The notes under the pieces were generated by a model. It ran no database searches, had not been told where the DNA came from, and worked only from the letters and a program-made list of their open reading frames with translations. 64,000 bases of DNA from SHZL01 sp963815185 (GTDB lineage Bacteria > Pseudomonadota > Gammaproteobacteria > Xanthomonadales > SZUA-36), in the NCBI GenBank assembly GCA_963815185.1, contig CAWFGC010000007.1, positions 124,001 to 188,000 of the forward strand, read 5' to 3'. Made by a program: the position numbers and the translations under genes. Shown in pieces: positions 18,305 to 26,548 of the stretch (positions are counted from its first letter, which is position 1; each line of letters opens with the position of its first letter).

Positions 18305-19032
18305 ATGGACACACTGTTCATTTCCGACTTGCATCTCGAAGATCGCAAGCCGGCAATTACCGCCCTTTTATCCGCCTTTCTGCGTGGTCCGGCGAGAACG
18401 GCGGATGCGGTTTACATTCTCGGTGATCTGTTTGAATTCTGGATCGGCGACGATGTACTGAGCGCCACCGCGCAACAGGTGGCTGATCAAATCGCCGGCC
18501 TCAGGCATCTCGGGATTCCATGCTATTTTCTGCACGGCAATCGCGATTTTCTGCTGGGGCCGGATTATGCCGAGCAGGCGGGATTACAACTGCTGCCAGA
18601 AACCTTCGTGGCCAATCTCTATGGAACGCCAACGCTGCTGCTCCATGGCGACACGCTATGTACTGACGATGTCGCCTATCAGGAATTCCGCCGGCAAGTA
18701 CGCGCTCCGCAATTCGCGGACCGTTTTTTGAAATTGCCGTCCGTAAAACGTCTTGAAATGGCACAAAATGCGCGCGACGCCAGCAAACAGCATACCGGCA
18801 GTATGGCGGCGGCAGACATAATGGACGTCAACGAAACGGCCGTGCGCGATACATTCCACCAGCATGGAATCAAACATATGATTCACGGCCACACGCACAG
18901 GCCTGCATTTCATCAACACGATTTGGGTGCAGGCGCCAGCGGCGACGAATAGTGCTGGCTGATTGGCATACCAGCGGCAGCTACTTACGCGTGTGTCCTG
19001 ACGGATCCGAAATGGTGACGCTTGCCGGGTGA
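18305..19032 (+). CDS. lpxH: UDP-2,3-diacylglucosamine hydrolase, frameshifted near its 3' end
   Basis: LpxH hydrolyses UDP-2,3-diacylglucosamine to lipid X in lipid A synthesis at the inner membrane. The ATG at 18305 gives MDTLFISDLHL, which aligns with E. coli LpxH; a TTG at 18287 with AAGGA six bases upstream is an alternative. Metal-binding motifs are present: DLHL, GDLFEFWIGDD, GNRDFL, HGDTLCTDD and the final HGHTHRP. The frame stops at 18952, but the expected tail (RIVLADWHTSGSYL) continues in another frame to 19032, which implies one missing base near 18935-18945. As lpxH is normally essential, an assembly error is likely. Confidence 0.9.
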
Positions 19033-19055
19033 AAGCAAACCATATTCCCCGCCGT

Positions 19056-19856
19056 TCATTTCACAGCCTCCAGCGCTGCCAACTCGCTTTGCGTGAAACC
19101 TGCCGCCATGCGCGCCGCTATGTTGAAAGGGCCGCGCACGGTTCCGGAATACTGTGTCTTGAGCAAATCAAGGAACGTCGGTACGGGCGACTTGCCTTCG
19201 GCTGCGCAGCAGTAGTTGAACCAGTGGGTTCCAATGGCGACATGCCGGACTTCTTCAGCCAGGATGATTTCGAGACTGGCGACGGTTCTGAAATCGCCCA
19301 CCTGGCGTAACCGCTCGATCATGCCTGGAGTTACATCGAGCCCGCGTGCTTCGAGCACCCGCGGCACCAGGGCCATGCGCACCAGGCAGGAGCCGGCGGT
19401 TCGCTCGGCCATTTCCCACAGCCCATTGTGTGCGGGATGGTCACCGTATGCGGCGCCGAGCTCCTTCAACCTTTGCGCCAGCAAGGAAAAATGCCGGGCT
19501 TCCTCCGCCGCCACGCAGATCCAGTCGCGATAGTACAACTCCGGCATGCCCCGGAAACGGCACGCAGCGTCCAGGGCAAGATTGACGGCATTGAACTCGA
19601 TGTGGGCGATGGCATGAACCAGGGCAACCCGTCCAGCCGGGGTACCCAGCCGCCGGCGCGGTACTTTGGCCGGATTCATCAGCCTGGGCAGCTGCGGCCG
19701 CCCGGGTCGATCAACCGGTGGGACCGGCGAGTCCGTATCGAGCAGGAACCCGCCAGCCTCGACAGCGGCGTGGAGCTCCGCCACTGCCAGGCACTTGACA
19801 GCAGGATCCCGCAGCAGCAGGCAACGTGCCGTTTCGGCAAACAGCCGGGTTTTCAC
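19056..19856 (-). CDS. DUF455 ferritin-like protein
   Basis: A 266-residue protein of the DUF455 family, which has a ferritin-like four-helix fold with a presumed di-metal site. Candidate ligand motifs are AIAHIEFNAVNLALDA, EEARHFSLL and EEVRHVAIGTHWF, in the usual order for metal-binding Glu and Glu-x-x-His pairs. Its reaction is not known; distant relatives include the tRNA hydroxylase MiaE. It lies on the minus strand between convergent lpxH and upstream icd, 22 bases after the icd stop, so cotranscription with icd is possible. Confidence 0.8.
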   Translation of the reverse strand: MKTRLFAETARCLLLRDPAVKCLAVAELHAAVEAGGFLLDTDSPVPPVDRPGRPQLPRLMNPAKVPRRRLGTPAGRVALVHAIAHIEFNAVNLALDAACRFRGMPELYYRDWICVAAEEARHFSLLAQRLKELGAAYGDHPAHNGLWEMAERTAGSCLVRMALVPRVLEARGLDVTPGMIERLRQVGDFRTVASLEIILAEEVRHVAIGTHWFNYCCAAEGKSPVPTFLDLLKTQYSGTVRGPFNIAARMAAGFTQSELAALEAVK

Positions 19857-19878
19857 TCCCCTGACAGCCGGGAACGGT

Positions 19879-21123
19879 TCAGAGACGCTTGATCAGCGCG
19901 TCGGCGAACCCCGATGTTGAGACCTCGGTCGCTGCTTCCATTTGACGGGCAAAATCGTAGGTCACAATGCCCTCACCCACCGTCTTGGCGAATGCCTTGC
20001 TGATCAACGCCGTCACTTCCTTCCAACCGATGTACTCGAACATCATCGAGCCGGAAAACATCAATGAACTGGGATTGACCTTGTCCAGATTGGCGTACTT
20101 GGGCGCTGTGCCATGTGTGGCCTCAAATACCGCCACATGGTCTGCCATATTCGCACCAGGTGCGATGCCCATGCCGCCGACCTCCGCAGCCAGAGCATCG
20201 GACAGGTAGTCGCCATTCAGGTTCATCGTGGCCAAAACACTGAACTCGGCCGGGCGCAACTGCAACAGTTGGAACATGATGTCGGTGATGCGGTCCTTGA
20301 TGACGATTTTTCCTTGCGGGCGCTTGCCATCGAACTTGGACCACAGTTCATCCTCGGTGATGGTTTGCTCACTGAATTCATCGCGCGCCACTTCATATCC
20401 CCAATTGCGGAACGCGCCTTCAGTGAATTTCATGATGTTACCCTTGTGCACCAGGGTGACGCTGTCGTGGCCATTGTCTATCGCATACTGGATGGCTTTA
20501 CGCACCAGGCGCTTGGAACCAAATGCGGAAATGGGTTTGATACCCAGGCCCGCGCCCTCGAAGAACTCCGCCCCCATCTCTTCGCGCAGGAAACGCGCCA
20601 GCTTTTCATTTTCTGGCGTGCCGGACTGGTATTCGATGCCGCTGTATACGTCTTCGGTATTTTCGCGGAATATCACCACGTTGACGTCTTCCGGATGCCG
20701 CATCGGTGAAGGCACGCCCTGGAAATATTCAACCGGACGGACGCAGGCATAAAGATCCAGTTCCTGCCGCAGGGACACGTTCAGTGAGCGGAATCCGCCA
20801 CCGATCGGCGTCGTCAGTGGTCCCTTGATCGCGACCAGAAGCTCCTTGATGGCGTCCAGCGTTTCTGCCGGAAAATAATTTCCGTCATACAGACCGGCTG
20901 CCTTTTCACCCAGATACAGCTCAGCCCAATGAACCTTGCGCTTGCCGCCATAGGCTTTTTCAATCGCTGCATTCCAAACCCTGAGTGCAGCTCGGGTGAT
21001 ATCAGGCCCAATACCATCACCTTCGATGAGTCCGAGTATGGGATTGTCGGGAACATGCAGACGATTGTTTTGCAGGGTAATTTTTTGCCCGTTTTCCGGG
21101 ATCTTGATATGCCGGTAACTCAT
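19879..21123 (-). CDS. icd: Isocitrate dehydrogenase (NADP)
   Basis: Oxidatively decarboxylates isocitrate to 2-oxoglutarate, the substrate of the SucAB-Lpd complex encoded elsewhere in the window. The 414-residue protein is the E. coli-type homodimer: IEGDGIGPDI near residue 35, the phosphorylation and substrate loop GGGFRSLNVSLRQELDLYACVRP, and MNLNGDYLSDALAAEVGG near residue 300. The ATG at 21123 follows AGGAAGGAA. A TATAAT lies about 40 bases upstream. It is divergent from the hypothetical gene at 21302. Confidence 0.97.
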   Translation of the reverse strand: MSYRHIKIPENGQKITLQNNRLHVPDNPILGLIEGDGIGPDITRAALRVWNAAIEKAYGGKRKVHWAELYLGEKAAGLYDGNYFPAETLDAIKELLVAIKGPLTTPIGGGFRSLNVSLRQELDLYACVRPVEYFQGVPSPMRHPEDVNVVIFRENTEDVYSGIEYQSGTPENEKLARFLREEMGAEFFEGAGLGIKPISAFGSKRLVRKAIQYAIDNGHDSVTLVHKGNIMKFTEGAFRNWGYEVARDEFSEQTITEDELWSKFDGKRPQGKIVIKDRITDIMFQLLQLRPAEFSVLATMNLNGDYLSDALAAEVGGMGIAPGANMADHVAVFEATHGTAPKYANLDKVNPSSLMFSGSMMFEYIGWKEVTALISKAFAKTVGEGIVTYDFARQMEAATEVSTSGFADALIKRL

Positions 21124-21163
21124 CGATTGACTTCCTTCCTGTTGCTAACGAAATGTTGTGGCC

Positions 21164-21169
21164 ATTATA
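21164..21169 (-). promoter_or_regulatory. Candidate -10 box for icd
   Basis: The minus strand reads AAGGTATAATGGCC, a perfect TATAAT about 40 bases before the icd start codon. I see no strong -35 hexamer 16-18 bases further upstream, so the match may depend on an activator or be fortuitous. Confidence 0.45.
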
Positions 21170-21301
21170 CCTTGACCCGATGCTCCGGTACTTGCGCAAA
21201 ATCAAGCGTGCCTGCCTGCCCCCATTACATCGGGTTAACAAGATCTTAAACAAAGAACGGCATAATATTGGCTGGTCCCAGCGATGCCAATGGATTAAGA
21301 A

Positions 21302-22039
21302 GTGAAGCCAACGAGCGCCAGCAAGCGGTGGAAAAAGTCGGATGGTGTCTGGCTGTTGCTGGCGCTGTTCGTTCACGCATCGCTGTTGCTAATACCGCTG
21401 CAACGCCCACGCCTGGCGGCCAATGTCAATTCGACACTGGCCGTGCGTCTGCTTCCAATTGCGCACGTCGCCTTCCGCCATGATGGTGCGGAAGCTGAAT
21501 TCGCGCCAGTCCCTGCGCAAGTCCCGGCCAGGGAATCACCGCAAATTGCCACGGCCGGGCCGCGGCCGGAAATTCCACCGCCACACCATCCAGTGGATGA
21601 AAAACCGGCCTTCAGGGCTTTGACGACTGCAGGCTTGTTGGATACCGCAAGGACAATGCGGCTGGATCGAGTTCGAGCCGGCGGTGCACGCCCTCTGGGT
21701 GTGCACGTGCACCAGGATTTGCCACCGAACTGGCGGCCTGGGGCTGGTGCCAGGGCTCTGCAGGCGGGTGACGGCCTGTTCACTGGCATGGGTGTCCCGG
21801 CGGAAGTCGAAATTGTCGATCGCTGGCTGGCGGCCGATGGCAGCCACAATGTCGTGTTGAATTTACCCAACGGGCAAACGGTATGCGGCAGAGCCGAGGC
21901 CTGGAACCCACTACAGGCTTTGGTCGAGCACGTGATGATGTTTCGCACCTGCGGTGGCGGTGGCGAGCGCACGTTTGAGATGAGCACAGGAAAAGTCGCT
22001 GCCGGCGGCAAACCGGACTGGACCGATGCTGCGGATTAG
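21302..22039 (+). CDS. Hypothetical membrane-anchored protein with Pro-rich stalk
   Basis: Not recognised. The 245-residue protein starts at GTG 21302. It has a basic N-terminus (KRWKKSD), one membrane segment at about residues 15-34 (VWLLLALFVHASLLLIPL), a Pro/Ala-rich stalk at about 60-100 (PVPAQVPARE, PEIPPPHHP) and a C-terminal domain of about 120 residues with two cysteines (TVCGR and FRTCGGG). The N-terminal layout resembles TonB-type energy transducers, but the C-terminal domain is not obviously TonB. Likely inner-membrane anchored with a periplasmic domain. It is divergent from icd. Confidence 0.6.
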   Translation: MKPTSASKRWKKSDGVWLLLALFVHASLLLIPLQRPRLAANVNSTLAVRLLPIAHVAFRHDGAEAEFAPVPAQVPARESPQIATAGPRPEIPPPHHPVDEKPAFRALTTAGLLDTARTMRLDRVRAGGARPLGVHVHQDLPPNWRPGAGARALQAGDGLFTGMGVPAEVEIVDRWLAADGSHNVVLNLPNGQTVCGRAEAWNPLQALVEHVMMFRTCGGGGERTFEMSTGKVAAGGKPDWTDAAD

Positions 22040-22246
22040 ACACAAAGCGTAGCGATTTTCGCCAAAAGTCCGGCCAATTCGCCATCCACGATTCGATACG
22101 CGATTTCCAACACACCGCACCGATCGGCAAAAAGCCCGACACTACGGGCATCCTCAAAGCAAACCCGTATGACGCCGCCATTGGCACATATCCTGCATTA
22201 ATTCTCACAGGAGCACGCTTTTATTATTCAGCAAAAGGAGTCAACG

Positions 22247-22480
22247 ATGGGAAGTGGATCTTGCGGCAATGTGATTGCGGCTTTGGCCAGTTTCTTTATT
22301 CCGGGCCTCGGGCAGCTACTGCAAGGCCGCTGGCTGCTGGCGGGATTCATGTTCGTGCTCACTGCCTTGCTTTGGTTGATCCTGTTGGGATGGATCATAC
22401 ATCTGTGGTCCATCATCGATGCCGCCCTTTACCAGGGCGACCCGCCACGGGTTCGGCACTACTACCGGGAAATCTACTAG
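22247..22480 (+). CDS. Small two-helix membrane protein
   Basis: A 77-residue protein with a strong ribosome site (AAAAGGAGTCAACG before ATG 22247), which makes it credible despite its size. It has two hydrophobic segments, about residues 8-26 (NVIAALASFFIPGLGQLL) and 30-54, and a basic, Tyr-rich tail (RHYYREIY). The FFIPGLGQLLQGRW motif is like those of small TM2-type membrane proteins. No function is known. It stands alone between the gene at 21302 and the GNAT gene; the 207 bases before it hold no feature I can support. Confidence 0.7.
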   Translation: MGSGSCGNVIAALASFFIPGLGQLLQGRWLLAGFMFVLTALLWLILLGWIIHLWSIIDAALYQGDPPRVRHYYREIY

Positions 22481-22622
22481 CGCGCACCCAAACTGTGGGG
22501 GGCATTGAAAATTTGCGGGAAACGCAAACGCCGCCACGTTTTCGGGTTCGGACCTTCTGATTCGCGTTGCAAGCGGCGCTGTGCGCAGGCACCATCTGGA
22601 CTTTGCCCCGTGGAGCAAGCCG

Positions 22623-23114
22623 GTGACACTACCCGGAACACTACAAATCCGCCAGGCCAGGCCCGAAGATTGCGCCACCATCCTGCGCTTCATCAAGGCC
22701 CTGGCCGAATATGAAAATCTGCAGCATGAAGTCGTCGCGACCGAGGCAAGCCTGATGGAAACCTTGTTTGGCGAAAGCCCTGGCGCCGAGGTGCTGATCG
22801 CGGAATGGTCTGGACGGCCCGCGGGCTTTGCGCTGTTTTTCCACAATTACTCGACGTTTCTTGGGCGCAAGGGAATCTACCTCGAAGATCTGTTTGTGCA
22901 TCCCGAGTTTCGCGGACATGGAATTGGCAAGGCATTGTTGAGCCGTCTCGCCAACATCGCGGTTGAGCGGCAATGCGGACGCCTGGACTGGTCTGTACTG
23001 GACTGGAACGAGCCCGCCATCCGTTTTTATCAAGCCCTTGACGCTCGCGCGATGAGCGACTGGACCCAGTACCGGCTGACGGGGCCAGCGCTGATGAAAC
23101 TGGCCGGCCGATGA
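22623..23114 (+). CDS. GNAT acetyltransferase, diamine/spermidine acetyltransferase-like
   Basis: A Gcn5-related N-acetyltransferase. The GTG at 22623, with TGGAG upstream, starts the domain at LQIRQARPEDCATIL; the frame is open to 22581 without support. The acetyl-CoA loop is FRGHGIGKALLSRLA and the closing motif WSVLDWNEPAIRFYQAL is typical of the spermidine/diamine N1-acetyltransferase branch (SSAT-like), so polyamines or similar small amines are possible substrates. About 163 residues, a single domain. A perfect 19-base palindrome (repeat copy D) lies 16 bases after its stop and could terminate its transcript. Confidence 0.85.
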   Translation: MTLPGTLQIRQARPEDCATILRFIKALAEYENLQHEVVATEASLMETLFGESPGAEVLIAEWSGRPAGFALFFHNYSTFLGRKGIYLEDLFVHPEFRGHGIGKALLSRLANIAVERQCGRLDWSVLDWNEPAIRFYQALDARAMSDWTQYRLTGPALMKLAGR

Positions 23115-23130
23115 TCTTCGGGATCATCGT

Positions 23131-23175
23131 GGGGTCAGAGTACTATTTCGCAGCGTGAAATAGTACTCTGACCCC
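23131..23175. repeat. Perfect palindromic repeat element, copy D
   Basis: Two perfectly complementary 19-base arms (23131-23149, starting GGGGTCAGAGTAC, and 23157-23175, ending GTACTCTGACCCC) flank a seven-base loop. The outer GGGGTCAGAG and inner ATTTC match the purB elements, so it belongs to the same family. It is followed by TTCTT and could terminate the GNAT gene transcript. Confidence 0.7.
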
Positions 23176-23208
23176 TTCTTATCCCTTCTTACCCGGCAGG
23201 TACAACGA

Positions 23209-23634
23209 ATGTTCTATAAGCCCATCTTGTTACCCTTGCTGGCGCAGGTCTTGTTGACCTTCCTGGTGTGGATCTACATGTACATCACCCGATTACGGGA
23301 AATCCAGAAGCAGGACATCGAACCACAGCAGCTTGCCCAACGCTCCAGGGCACAAACGCTGCTCGCAGCCGTGGCGGGGCCGGCGGACAATTTCAAAAAC
23401 CTGTTCGAGATGCCGCTGCTGTTTTTCCTTGCTGTCCTGCTGTCATTGATCCTGCTGATCCAGGACGATCTTTTGGTTACTTTGGCCTGGAGCTTCGTGA
23501 TCCTGCGCGTGATACACAGCCTGATTCACTGTACCTACAATCGGGTAATGCACCGCTTCACCGTTTACATCGCCAGTTGCCTGGTGTTGTTGCTTATGTG
23601 GTTCAGGCTGGGTTTGTATATCCTGACCCAATGA
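23209..23634 (+). CDS. MAPEG-family membrane protein
   Basis: A 141-residue integral membrane protein of the MAPEG family (membrane-associated proteins in eicosanoid and glutathione metabolism). Four hydrophobic segments are visible, and the family patterns DNFKNLFEMPLLFF and RVIHSLIHCTYNRVMHRF are clear. Bacterial members are poorly characterised; some have glutathione transferase or peroxidase activity. It is followed nine bases later by a GFA-type, possibly glutathione-linked gene, which makes a thiol-related role plausible but unproven. Confidence 0.85.
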   Translation: MFYKPILLPLLAQVLLTFLVWIYMYITRLREIQKQDIEPQQLAQRSRAQTLLAAVAGPADNFKNLFEMPLLFFLAVLLSLILLIQDDLLVTLAWSFVILRVIHSLIHCTYNRVMHRFTVYIASCLVLLLMWFRLGLYILTQ

Positions 23635-23643
23635 GGAATTAAG

Positions 23644-24064
23644 ATGACACAAGAGATACCAAACCCGCAAAACCGCACAGTAGAAGGCGGTTGCTTTTGT
23701 GCCGCGGTTCGATTCTCCATCGACCTGCCCAGCAAGTGGTGCGCACACTGCCATTGCAGCATGTGCCGCCGGATTCACGGCGCAGGATATGTCACCTGGG
23801 TGGGTGTGAACAGCGAACACTTCAGGCTGTTGGCGGACGGTCAGTTGCAGTGGTACACAATCATCGCCCGATGCCAGACGCGGGTTCTGCAAAACCTGTG
23901 GCAGCAGCATGCTGTTTGAATCCAAACGCTGGGAGGGCGAAACGCACGTGGCTCTGGCCTGTCTCGATGAAGCGATAGATCGCAAGCCACAGGCGCATGC
24001 ATTTTACGATGCGCACGTAGACTGGATGCCCGTGGACGAAGCCCTGACCAAATTCAATGGATGA
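23644..24064 (+). CDS. GFA-family (Mss4-like) protein, frameshifted
   Basis: A zinc-binding protein of the glutathione-dependent formaldehyde-activating (GFA) family. The first frame gives GGCFCAAVRF and KWCAHCHCSMCRR, the zinc-site cysteines, and then stops at 23919. The family continuation is in another frame: SSPDARRGFCKTCGSSMLFES, then AHAFYDAHVDWMPV, to a TGA at 24062-24064. One extra A near 23859 accounts for the break. The whole protein would have about 139 residues, the usual length. It follows the MAPEG gene by nine bases. The original formaldehyde-activating function is doubtful for many members. Confidence 0.8.
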
Positions 24065-24110
24065 TATGCCGGCAATGCGCCACTGGGTCGCAGCGCCTGC
24101 GCCGTGCGCC

Positions 24111-24788
24111 CTACCAGTCGATGGGCTTCTGGCCATGCTCCAGCAGGTAGCGATTGGCTTTGGAAAAATGCCGGCAACCGAAAAAACCGCGATGCGCCGA
24201 CAGCGGCGAGGGATGCGGCGCGGTCAGTACCAGGTGCTTGCTGCGATCGATGGCGGCACCCTTTTTTATCGCATAACTGCCCCATAACATGAAGACCAGG
24301 CCCTCTTTGGCCGCGTTGAGTTCGCTGACCACACGATCGGTAAATTTCTCCCAGCCTTTACCCTGATGCGCTCCGGCACGGCCCCGCTCTACCGTCAGCA
24401 CTGCATTGAGCAGCAACACCCCCTGCTGCGCCCAGCGTTGTAAATTGCCGTCAGGCGGAGGCTGACGGCCAATGTCCTGCTCAATTTCCTTATAAATATT
24501 GATCAAGGAAGGTGGAATCGCCACACCCTCGCGGACGGAAAAGCACAGGCCGTGGGCCTGGCCGGGGCCGTGATACGGGTCCTGACCGAGGATGACGACC
24601 TTGACCTGATCGATCGGCGTTGAATTCAAGGCGTTGAAAATTTGCGGCCCGGGCGGAAAGATCACGGCCCCCTGCCGTTTGCGCTGCAGCAGAAACTCAC
24701 GTAGCTGTTGCATGTACGGCTGGCCAAATTCGTCTTCCAGGCGGGCTTTCCAGCCGGGTTCCAGACCAATTTCCCGAGTTTGATTCAT
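24111..24788 (-). CDS. ung: Uracil-DNA glycosylase, family 1
   Basis: Removes uracil from DNA to start base-excision repair. The 225-residue protein has the water-activating motif GQDPYHG (68-74, catalytic Asp70), the region SLINIYKEIEQDIG, VLLLNAVLTVE, and the minor-groove loop HPSPLSAHRGFFGC with the catalytic His. Length and motifs are those of E. coli Ung. It converges on the GFA gene and is divergent from the ferredoxin reductase. Confidence 0.97.
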   Translation of the reverse strand: MNQTREIGLEPGWKARLEDEFGQPYMQQLREFLLQRKRQGAVIFPPGPQIFNALNSTPIDQVKVVILGQDPYHGPGQAHGLCFSVREGVAIPPSLINIYKEIEQDIGRQPPPDGNLQRWAQQGVLLLNAVLTVERGRAGAHQGKGWEKFTDRVVSELNAAKEGLVFMLWGSYAIKKGAAIDRSKHLVLTAPHPSPLSAHRGFFGCRHFSKANRYLLEHGQKPIDW

Positions 24789-24947
24789 GCTGAAAAAACT
24801 CCGTGCGACTTGAATCCTTACCGTTCAACCCAGTCCGCCAGATCTGTCATTTTGCGCCAGTCATGAAATAATGCGCCGGTACATTCACTGCATTCCAACC
24901 CTCGCGCTCACATTGTGCGTATAAATAAACAAGCTGGCGAGATAATC

Positions 24948-25973
24948 ATGACTATAAAAACCGACGTGGTAATCATTGGCGCGGGCCCGGCAGGACTGTT
25001 CCAGGTCTTTGAATTGGGGCTCCTGGGTATCCATGCACATGTTGTTGATTCATTGCAGCAGGTTGGCGGTCAGTGTACCGAATTGTATCCTGACAAGCCG
25101 ATATACGACATTCCAGCCATTCCTGTTTGCAATGCGCAGGAACTGGTCGACCGGTTGATGTCGCAGCTCAAGCCATTCCACCCTGAATTCCACCTTGGTC
25201 AGATGGTCAACACGCTGCAGCCTGCAGACGATGGCCGTTTCATTCTGGAAACCAGCGCGGGCAAACGCTTTGATACAGGCGCGGTGATCATCGCAGCGGG
25301 TCTGGGCGCATTCCAGCCGCGCAGGTTACGCGTGCACGGGGCGGAAGCCTTTGAGGGTTCACATATTCACTATCGCATCGGCGATGCCCAGGCTGTGTGG
25401 GGCAAGCGGATCATTATTCTTGGCGGTGGCGATTCCGCCCTGGACTGGACGCTGGAATTGACCGGCAAAGCCCGCCATATAACGCTCGTGCACCGGCGCC
25501 CCGAATACCGGGCGCTGCCCGCTTCGGTAAACACAATGAAAGCGCTGGCTGACGGCCGCCAACTGGAGGAATTCCATGGTACGGTCCGCGCCGTTTTCGA
25601 ACGCGACGGCGCCTTTGGCGGTCTGGATGTGGTGGACCCGGAGGATCAGATGCATCACATCGAAGCGGACGAAGTGTTTGTTTTCTGGGGTCTGTCACCC
25701 AACCTGGGACCCATTGCCGATTGGGGCCTGGGCCTGGAGAAACGCCAGATCCATGTCGACACGGAGAAATTCCAGACCAATGTTCCCGGAATTTTCGCCA
25801 TCGGCGACATCAATACCTACCCCGGGAAGAAAAAGCTGATACTGAGCGCGTTTCACGAAGCGGCACTGGCTGCCTTTGGCGTCCAGCAGCACAATCATCC
25901 GGAACAGAAAGTCCGGCTGCAGTACACCACCACCAGCCCCATCATGCACCGCCGTTTGGGTGTCGATCCCTGA
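24948..25973 (+). CDS. Ferredoxin/flavodoxin-NADP reductase, thioredoxin reductase-like type
   Basis: A 341-residue FAD and NADPH protein of the type also called thioredoxin reductase-like ferredoxin-NADP reductase (YumC/CbFNR type). It has the FAD motif GAGPAGLFQVFELG, the QQVGGQCTELYPDKPIYDIP segment diagnostic of this family, the NADPH motif GGGDSALDW and FAIGDINTYPGKKKLIL. No CxxC disulfide is present, which excludes a classical thioredoxin reductase. I choose ATG 24948; the frame is open to 24915. It would supply reduced ferredoxin or flavodoxin. A VOC-type gene follows 36 bases later. Confidence 0.9.
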   Translation: MTIKTDVVIIGAGPAGLFQVFELGLLGIHAHVVDSLQQVGGQCTELYPDKPIYDIPAIPVCNAQELVDRLMSQLKPFHPEFHLGQMVNTLQPADDGRFILETSAGKRFDTGAVIIAAGLGAFQPRRLRVHGAEAFEGSHIHYRIGDAQAVWGKRIIILGGGDSALDWTLELTGKARHITLVHRRPEYRALPASVNTMKALADGRQLEEFHGTVRAVFERDGAFGGLDVVDPEDQMHHIEADEVFVFWGLSPNLGPIADWGLGLEKRQIHVDTEKFQTNVPGIFAIGDINTYPGKKKLILSAFHEAALAAFGVQQHNHPEQKVRLQYTTTSPIMHRRLGVDP

Positions 25974-26009
25974 GGCGGACGGTGAAACTTGACTCAGAAG
26001 GAATTCGTT

Positions 26010-26390
26010 ATGCACAAAAGCCAACTCGCAGGTTTTATCATCGACTGTGAAACAGACGACCTGAACGCAGCCGCGGCGTTCTGGAGTGCTGCCCTGGGCC
26101 TGAATTCCAAAAAGTATAGTGACCCGGCCGAAGCCAACTATGTCACGCTCGATACCCGCCCGGAGGATTACCACATCGAAGTGCAGAAAGTAGATCATCC
26201 CAGCCGCGTGCACCTCGATATCGAAGCGGACGACATTGAGGCGGAAGTGCAACGCCTGGAAAGCCTGGGTGCCAAACGCATCGGGCCGGTCAGGAGCTGG
26301 GTGGTAATGGAAGCGCCTACCGGCCAGCGGTTTTGCGTGGTGCGCCCACAGCGGGCCAATTTTGCGGAATCCGCCAATACCTGGGATTGA
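26010..26390 (+). CDS. VOC-superfamily (glyoxalase-like) protein
   Basis: A 126-residue single-domain protein with the vicinal oxygen chelate pattern: GFIIDCETDDLNAAAAFWSAALG at the start, RVHLDIEADDIEAEVQRLESLGAKR in the middle and APTGQRFCVVRPQ at the end. ATG 26010 has AAGGA at good spacing. Members include dioxygenases, glyoxalases and resistance proteins; nothing here identifies the substrate. Probably cotranscribed with the ferredoxin reductase gene. Confidence 0.75.
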   Translation: MHKSQLAGFIIDCETDDLNAAAAFWSAALGLNSKKYSDPAEANYVTLDTRPEDYHIEVQKVDHPSRVHLDIEADDIEAEVQRLESLGAKRIGPVRSWVVMEAPTGQRFCVVRPQRANFAESANTWD

Positions 26391-26395
26391 AGGAA

Positions 26396-26545
26396 TCAGG
26401 CCCGCAGCGGATCTTCCTCGCCGTTCACCAGCCAGTCGGGATACCAGTTGCGGAATAGCGGTTTGAGCAAAAGCGAGGGCCTAACCGGCAGCCGCGATGG
26501 CCGGTGAGACCGATCGATCTGTGCCGGTTTCCTTGCAGAATTCAT
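26396..26545 (-). CDS. Possible 49-residue protein coupled to the wax ester synthase gene
   Basis: Just three bases after the stop of the acyltransferase gene an ATG opens a 49-codon frame, which suggests translational coupling. The product is basic in its first half (ARKPAQIDRSHRPSR) and ends LLLKPLFRNWYPDWLVNGEED. I do not recognise it. The proximity and the fact that it fills the gap down to the convergent VOC gene support it; its short length argues for caution. It could also be a remnant of a longer gene. Confidence 0.35.
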   Translation of the reverse strand: MNSARKPAQIDRSHRPSRLPVRPSLLLKPLFRNWYPDWLVNGEEDPLRA

Positions 26546-26548
26546 TGT

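Noticed and set aside
22036..22197. A 53-codon minus-strand open stretch encoding a protein-like sequence (VCFEDARSVGLFADRCGV)
   Set aside because: It has no ATG, GTG or TTG near its beginning and overlaps the stop of the plus-strand gene; without a start or homologue I do not call it a gene.
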